Origin: Halobaculum litoreum | GTDB taxonomy: Archaea > Halobacteriota > Halobacteria > Halobacteriales > Haloferacaceae | Assembly (NCBI RefSeq): GCF_030127125.1 | Contig: NZ_CP126156.1 | Coordinates: 1,798,001 to 1,862,000, forward strand | DNA length: 64,000 nt | Direction of reading: 5' to 3' | In this document: positions 61,589-64,000 of the stretch, one piece after another | Layout: the number at the start of each line of letters is the position of its first letter | How positions within the stretch are numbered: the stretch's first letter is position 1 | Program-made: the position numbers and the translations under genes | Notes under the pieces: model-generated | The model's database searches: none | Told to the model about the DNA's origin: nothing | Seen by the model: only the letters and a program-made list of their open reading frames with translations

Positions 61589-61878
61589 GTCCCAGACGGC
61601 TCCCCGCCGCCGGCGCGTTTGAGGCGGCGGATCGCCAGCGCGGCGGCGCGGTCGATCGCGTCGTCGGCGGGGCCGCTCGCGCGGCGACTCCGCCGGAAGT
61701 GGACCGTGAGCGCGGTGGCCGACGAACAGCGCTCGCCGTTCGTCAGCTCGCCCGTGGGCGCGACGCCGGGCGGGCAGTCGTCGACGGGGGCCCGCTCGGC
61801 CCGCCCCCGGTCGTCGTAGTGGAGTTCCTCGGACAGCGATGCACCGGTCGTCGGACAGAACGCGTTGCTACCTTTCAT
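61585..61878 (-). CDS. Unknown 97-residue protein
   Basis: This 97-residue protein has paired Cys in NAFCPTTGASL, DDCPPGVAPTG and GERCSSATALT that may bind metal. The C-terminal part is helical and basic (AIDRAAALAIRRLKRAGG). The start is ATG 61878, with two TATA-like elements 95-120 bp upstream. No family is recognised. It heads the coupled minus-strand series ending at the oxidase. Confidence 0.6.
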   Translation of the reverse strand: MKGSNAFCPTTGASLSEELHYDDRGRAERAPVDDCPPGVAPTGELTNGERCSSATALTVHFRRSRRASGPADDAIDRAAALAIRRLKRAGGGEPSGT

Positions 61879-61972
61879 GGGTCTCGTCGAGCAGTCGCTC
61901 GCGGGGTGCCGTCGTCCGTGCTGCCGCGCGTCGGGCCCCCGGCCTCGTCCGGACCGACGGGTGTGTCGCCAT
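61868..61972 (-). CDS. Possible 34-residue upstream frame
   Basis: ATG 61972 opens a 34-residue frame ending at TAG 61868, overlapping the start of the next gene. A TATA-like CTATATTTC centred ~27 bp upstream would make it leaderless, as with the 35-residue leader at 54806-54913. The frame is Arg-rich and could be chance. Confidence 0.25.
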   Translation of the reverse strand: MATHPSVRTRPGARRAAARTTAPRERLLDETHER

Positions 61973-62008
61973 TATAATCCGCAGACTATTTTCGGAAATA
62001 TAGTGTCA
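61965..62008 (-). promoter_or_regulatory. AT-rich promoter region with imperfect palindrome
   Basis: Two TATA-like blocks (ATTATAATCC and GAAATATAG) lie within 40 bp in the gap 61879-62111. CTATTTTCGGAAATATAG around 61986-62003 is an imperfect inverted repeat with six matching pairs. It can drive the minus-strand operon that begins at 61878. The remainder of the gap shows nothing. Confidence 0.45.
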
Positions 62009-62111
62009 CGCGGGGCGAACTGTCACCCTCGCGGACACGAACGGCCGCCCCGTCGGCGACCGACGTCTCGGGTCGCCGTCGGTCGGGGCTCGGCGAGGTG
62101 TGACCCGCCCG

Positions 62112-62600
62112 TCAGTCGTGGCGACCCCGCGCACGGTCGTGGACCGAGCCGGCGACCGCCCCGACCGGGACCGCGATCCAGAGCGTGAGCGCGAACCCCA
62201 GGCCACCCACCAGCCCGGCCCCGACGAGCGGGGCCGCGGGGCCGCCCCACGCGCTCCAGACGTTCCAGACGCCCAACACGGCGAGGAGCGCGAGGGTCGC
62301 GAGGAGGTAGGTGACGAGCACGACGGCCGCCCCGGCGACGGCCGGGCCGCCCCGGTCGCGAGCGACGATCGGCGGGAAGCACGCCGCGCCGGCGACGAAC
62401 GCCGCGGGGACGACGAACGGGGTGGCGACGAGACTCACGTCGACGCCGAACGGGACCGAACACCCCGCGAGGGCGACGAGCGCGGCGGTCGCGAACGCGT
62501 AGCCCGCGCCGACGGCCGGGCGGTCCGCACCCGGCAGGCGACCGGGGCCGTGGGCGGCGCAGGCGTCCGCGAGGCGCGTCAGGAGGGCGTCGCCGGGCAC
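62112..62600 (-). CDS. Four- or five-helix membrane protein
   Basis: This is a 162-residue protein starting at GTG 62600 (VPGDALLTRLADACAAHGPG) with spans near ~35-58, 63-80, 88-110 and 120-145. One Cys pair occurs (VALAGCSVPFGV, AGAACFPPIV). The end is HDRARGRHD, basic. No family is recognised. It is divergent from the lipoprotein at 62748. Confidence 0.65.
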   Translation of the reverse strand: MPGDALLTRLADACAAHGPGRLPGADRPAVGAGYAFATAALVALAGCSVPFGVDVSLVATPFVVPAAFVAGAACFPPIVARDRGGPAVAGAAVVLVTYLLATLALLAVLGVWNVWSAWGGPAAPLVGAGLVGGLGFALTLWIAVPVGAVAGSVHDRARGRHD

Positions 62601-62747
62601 GGAAGCGGGAACGGACGGGGGAGCCGTAGGTCTTGTGCGGTCGTGCCGTCGAACGCGTCCCCGGTCGCCGGCCCGCCGTCGACCGACCGATCCGTCCCCG
62701 GATCGCAGTACATGTTCATGTCCTCCGCCCGCCAACGGGCGTCGATC

Positions 62748-64000
62748 ATGGGACACCGACACACGACCGAGCCGACCCCGAGCGACGCGCGCGCGACCAC
62801 CACCCGGCGGACGCTGCTGGCGACGGGCGCGCTCGCCGTCGGCGGGCTGAGCGGCTGTCTCGGTCGGGTCGCGGGCGCGGTGACCGAGACGGGGGCGGCG
62901 CCGGCGGCGTTCTACGCCGGCGATCGGCGGGTGACCGGCGCCGACGGGGGCGGCGACGCGGACGACACACACCGGGCGTACCACCCGGGCCGGACGACCG
63001 TCCGGCACGTCCCGTCGCGGATCCGGGGCGACCTGGGGCCGTTCTCCGGTCGGCTGGACCTCGACGGCTGGACGACGAGCGCGGGGACGCGGGCGCAGAA
63101 CCACAACTCCTCGCGGTCGAACCGGACCGAGCCCGTCGCGTTCGACGAGTTCGAGGACGACGACAGCGACGGCGACGGGGTCGGCGACGGCACCGAGGAG
63201 GACGTGGAACTGCTGTTCGACTACCTCGGCGACGAACCGACGATCGCAGAGCGGTTCGTCGTCAGCGTGCCGGACGCGCGCCTGCCCGGCGGGGCGGCGC
63301 TGGCGGCCGAACTCACGCCCGCACGACTGGTGGCGTACCTCACGGGCGACCCGGACGACGGCCTGTGTCGGCGCGCGAGGCGCGGCGAGGGGGTCGTCCA
63401 CCGCGACATCGCCTGCCGGAACGTCCTCTCGGCGCGGCTGGTCGAGGAGAACGACAAGGGTCGCCTCGTACGCGTCCGTACGGGCCCCGATGGCGCCGTC
63501 GTGACGGGGACGGACGGCGACGACCCCGCGGGCGCGGCGATGGTGTTCGTCGCCGGCGACGGACGGGACGCCGGCGGCGACGCCGACGACTGGGGTCGCG
63601 AGGTGCCGCTCGGCGCGGCCCGCTCAGGCTCGGACGGCGCCGGCACGACCGCGACGCTGGTCTGTCCGGTGTTCGCGACGCCCCCGGACTGCCCGGCCCC
63701 GATGCCGGCGCTGTTGCACCTCCGCCGGTGCCGCCACGACGGCCAACTGCTGTTCGTCGGCGGGTGGACGGTCGACGACGGCGCGCTGTACGAGGACGCC
63801 GCGACGCTGCTCGTCGCGTCGGGAGCGGGGGAGCTCGTCGGCGTGTCGCCGGCCGACCTCGAACGCGTCGGGGGCGGCGACCTCGACGGCGACGGCTACG
63901 GCGACGTGCTCGCGCGGCGGTTCGCGCGCGACCGGAGCCGCCACGGGGCGACGCTGTTCAGCGGCGTCCACGACCCCGCGGCGGCGTACGTCCCGCGGGG
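62748..64000 (+). CDS. Tat lipoprotein, cut by window edge
   Basis: ATG 62748 opens a frame that stays open to base 64000 (417 codons or more). The N-terminus is TTTRRTLLATGALAVGGLSG followed by Cys, a Tat signal plus lipobox. The mature part contains an Asp-rich DDDSDGDGVGDGTEEDVE, similar to a thrombospondin type-3/calcium-binding loop, and a later VGGGDLDGDGYGDVLARRFA, like an integrin-alpha-type (FG-GAP) calcium loop. The body has several Cys (VCPVFATPPDCPAPMPA). The family is not recognised. It may be a surface protein with calcium-stabilised loops; the C-terminus is outside the window. Confidence 0.78.
   Translation, partial: MGHRHTTEPTPSDARATTTRRTLLATGALAVGGLSGCLGRVAGAVTETGAAPAAFYAGDRRVTGADGGGDADDTHRAYHPGRTTVRHVPSRIRGDLGPFSGRLDLDGWTTSAGTRAQNHNSSRSNRTEPVAFDEFEDDDSDGDGVGDGTEEDVELLFDYLGDEPTIAERFVVSVPDARLPGGAALAAELTPARLVAYLTGDPDDGLCRRARRGEGVVHRDIACRNVLSARLVEENDKGRLVRVRTGPDGAVVTGTDGDDPAGAAMVFVAGDGRDAGGDADDWGREVPLGAARSGSDGAGTTATLVCPVFATPPDCPAPMPALLHLRRCRHDGQLLFVGGWTVDDGALYEDAATLLVASGAGELVGVSPADLERVGGGDLDGDGYGDVLARRFARDRSRHGATLFSGVHDPAAAYVPR

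Noticed and set aside
63393-63443. VHRDIACRNVLSARL resembles a protein tyrosine kinase catalytic loop
   Set aside because: No glycine-rich loop, Lys, DFG or APE motif is present, and the protein is an exported lipoprotein. Chance similarity.
1-64000. Mobile elements, integrase, att sites, rRNA or replication origin
   Set aside because: No transposase or integrase motif, no terminal inverted repeats with target duplication, no rRNA-like stretch and no orc/cdc6 gene were seen. The single tRNA has no flanking repeat copy.

Overview
The window is a 64 kb piece of a haloarchaeal (class Halobacteria) genome. The support is very high GC, strongly acidic proteins, twin-arginine (Tat) lipoprotein signals, GTG starts with GTGA/ATGA overlaps, AT-rich TATA boxes about 27 bp upstream of leaderless starts, a HalX response regulator, an archaeal pilus operon, and several families known mainly from haloarchaea. 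The genus cannot be fixed from sequence alone. No rRNA, CRISPR array, transposase or integrase was seen. There is one tRNA, tRNA-Ser(CGA).

Layout. 0-10 kb holds a truncated DUF58 gene with a membrane partner, small conserved genes, a peroxiredoxin and the tRNA. It also holds a MoxR ATPase facing a complete four-gene DUF4129/DUF7269-like/DUF58/membrane-protein operon. 9.6-21 kb has a soluble histidine kinase, two MDR dehydrogenases, a universal stress protein, a ~1250-residue secreted GH97 glycoside hydrolase, a DUF5995 protein, a HalX regulator and an acidic secreted protein. 21-31.5 kb is a respiratory molybdoenzyme locus of the type II DMSO reductase family (nitrate reductase-like): catalytic alpha, iron-sulfur beta, TorD-type chaperone, haem-b gamma, HEAT protein, unknown, Mrp-DUF2249, a small Moco-domain protein and MobA. 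31.7-41 kb has a paralogue of the acidic secreted protein, a gene with an in-frame TAG, a regulator-like DUF5821 protein, a CHAT-domain protease-like gene and lipoproteins. 41.4-48.4 kb is a seven-gene type IV pilus / type II secretion-like operon. 49-62 kb is almost entirely minus strand: two translationally coupled operons, each with a beta-propeller protein and small peptides. One ends in an orphan haem-copper oxidase subunit I. The other ends in a DUF2182 protein and a permease with an embedded metal-binding motif, followed by a separate heavy-metal-associated domain gene. The right edge cuts a secreted lipoprotein.

How parts work together. The molybdoenzyme alpha subunit has a Tat signal and gamma has membrane anchors, so the enzyme should act outside the membrane. 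MobA, the TorD chaperone and Mrp would supply cofactor and iron-sulfur assembly. Its promoter carries a palindrome close to the haloarchaeal NarO consensus. The pilus operon has its own ATPase and membrane platform followed by five pilin-like membrane-tethered proteins.

Caution. About 22 single-base frameshifts, mostly in G or C runs, plus one nonsense codon break otherwise normal genes. They look like base-calling or assembly errors rather than decay. Genes affected are annotated over their full reconstructed span and the break is stated in each entry.
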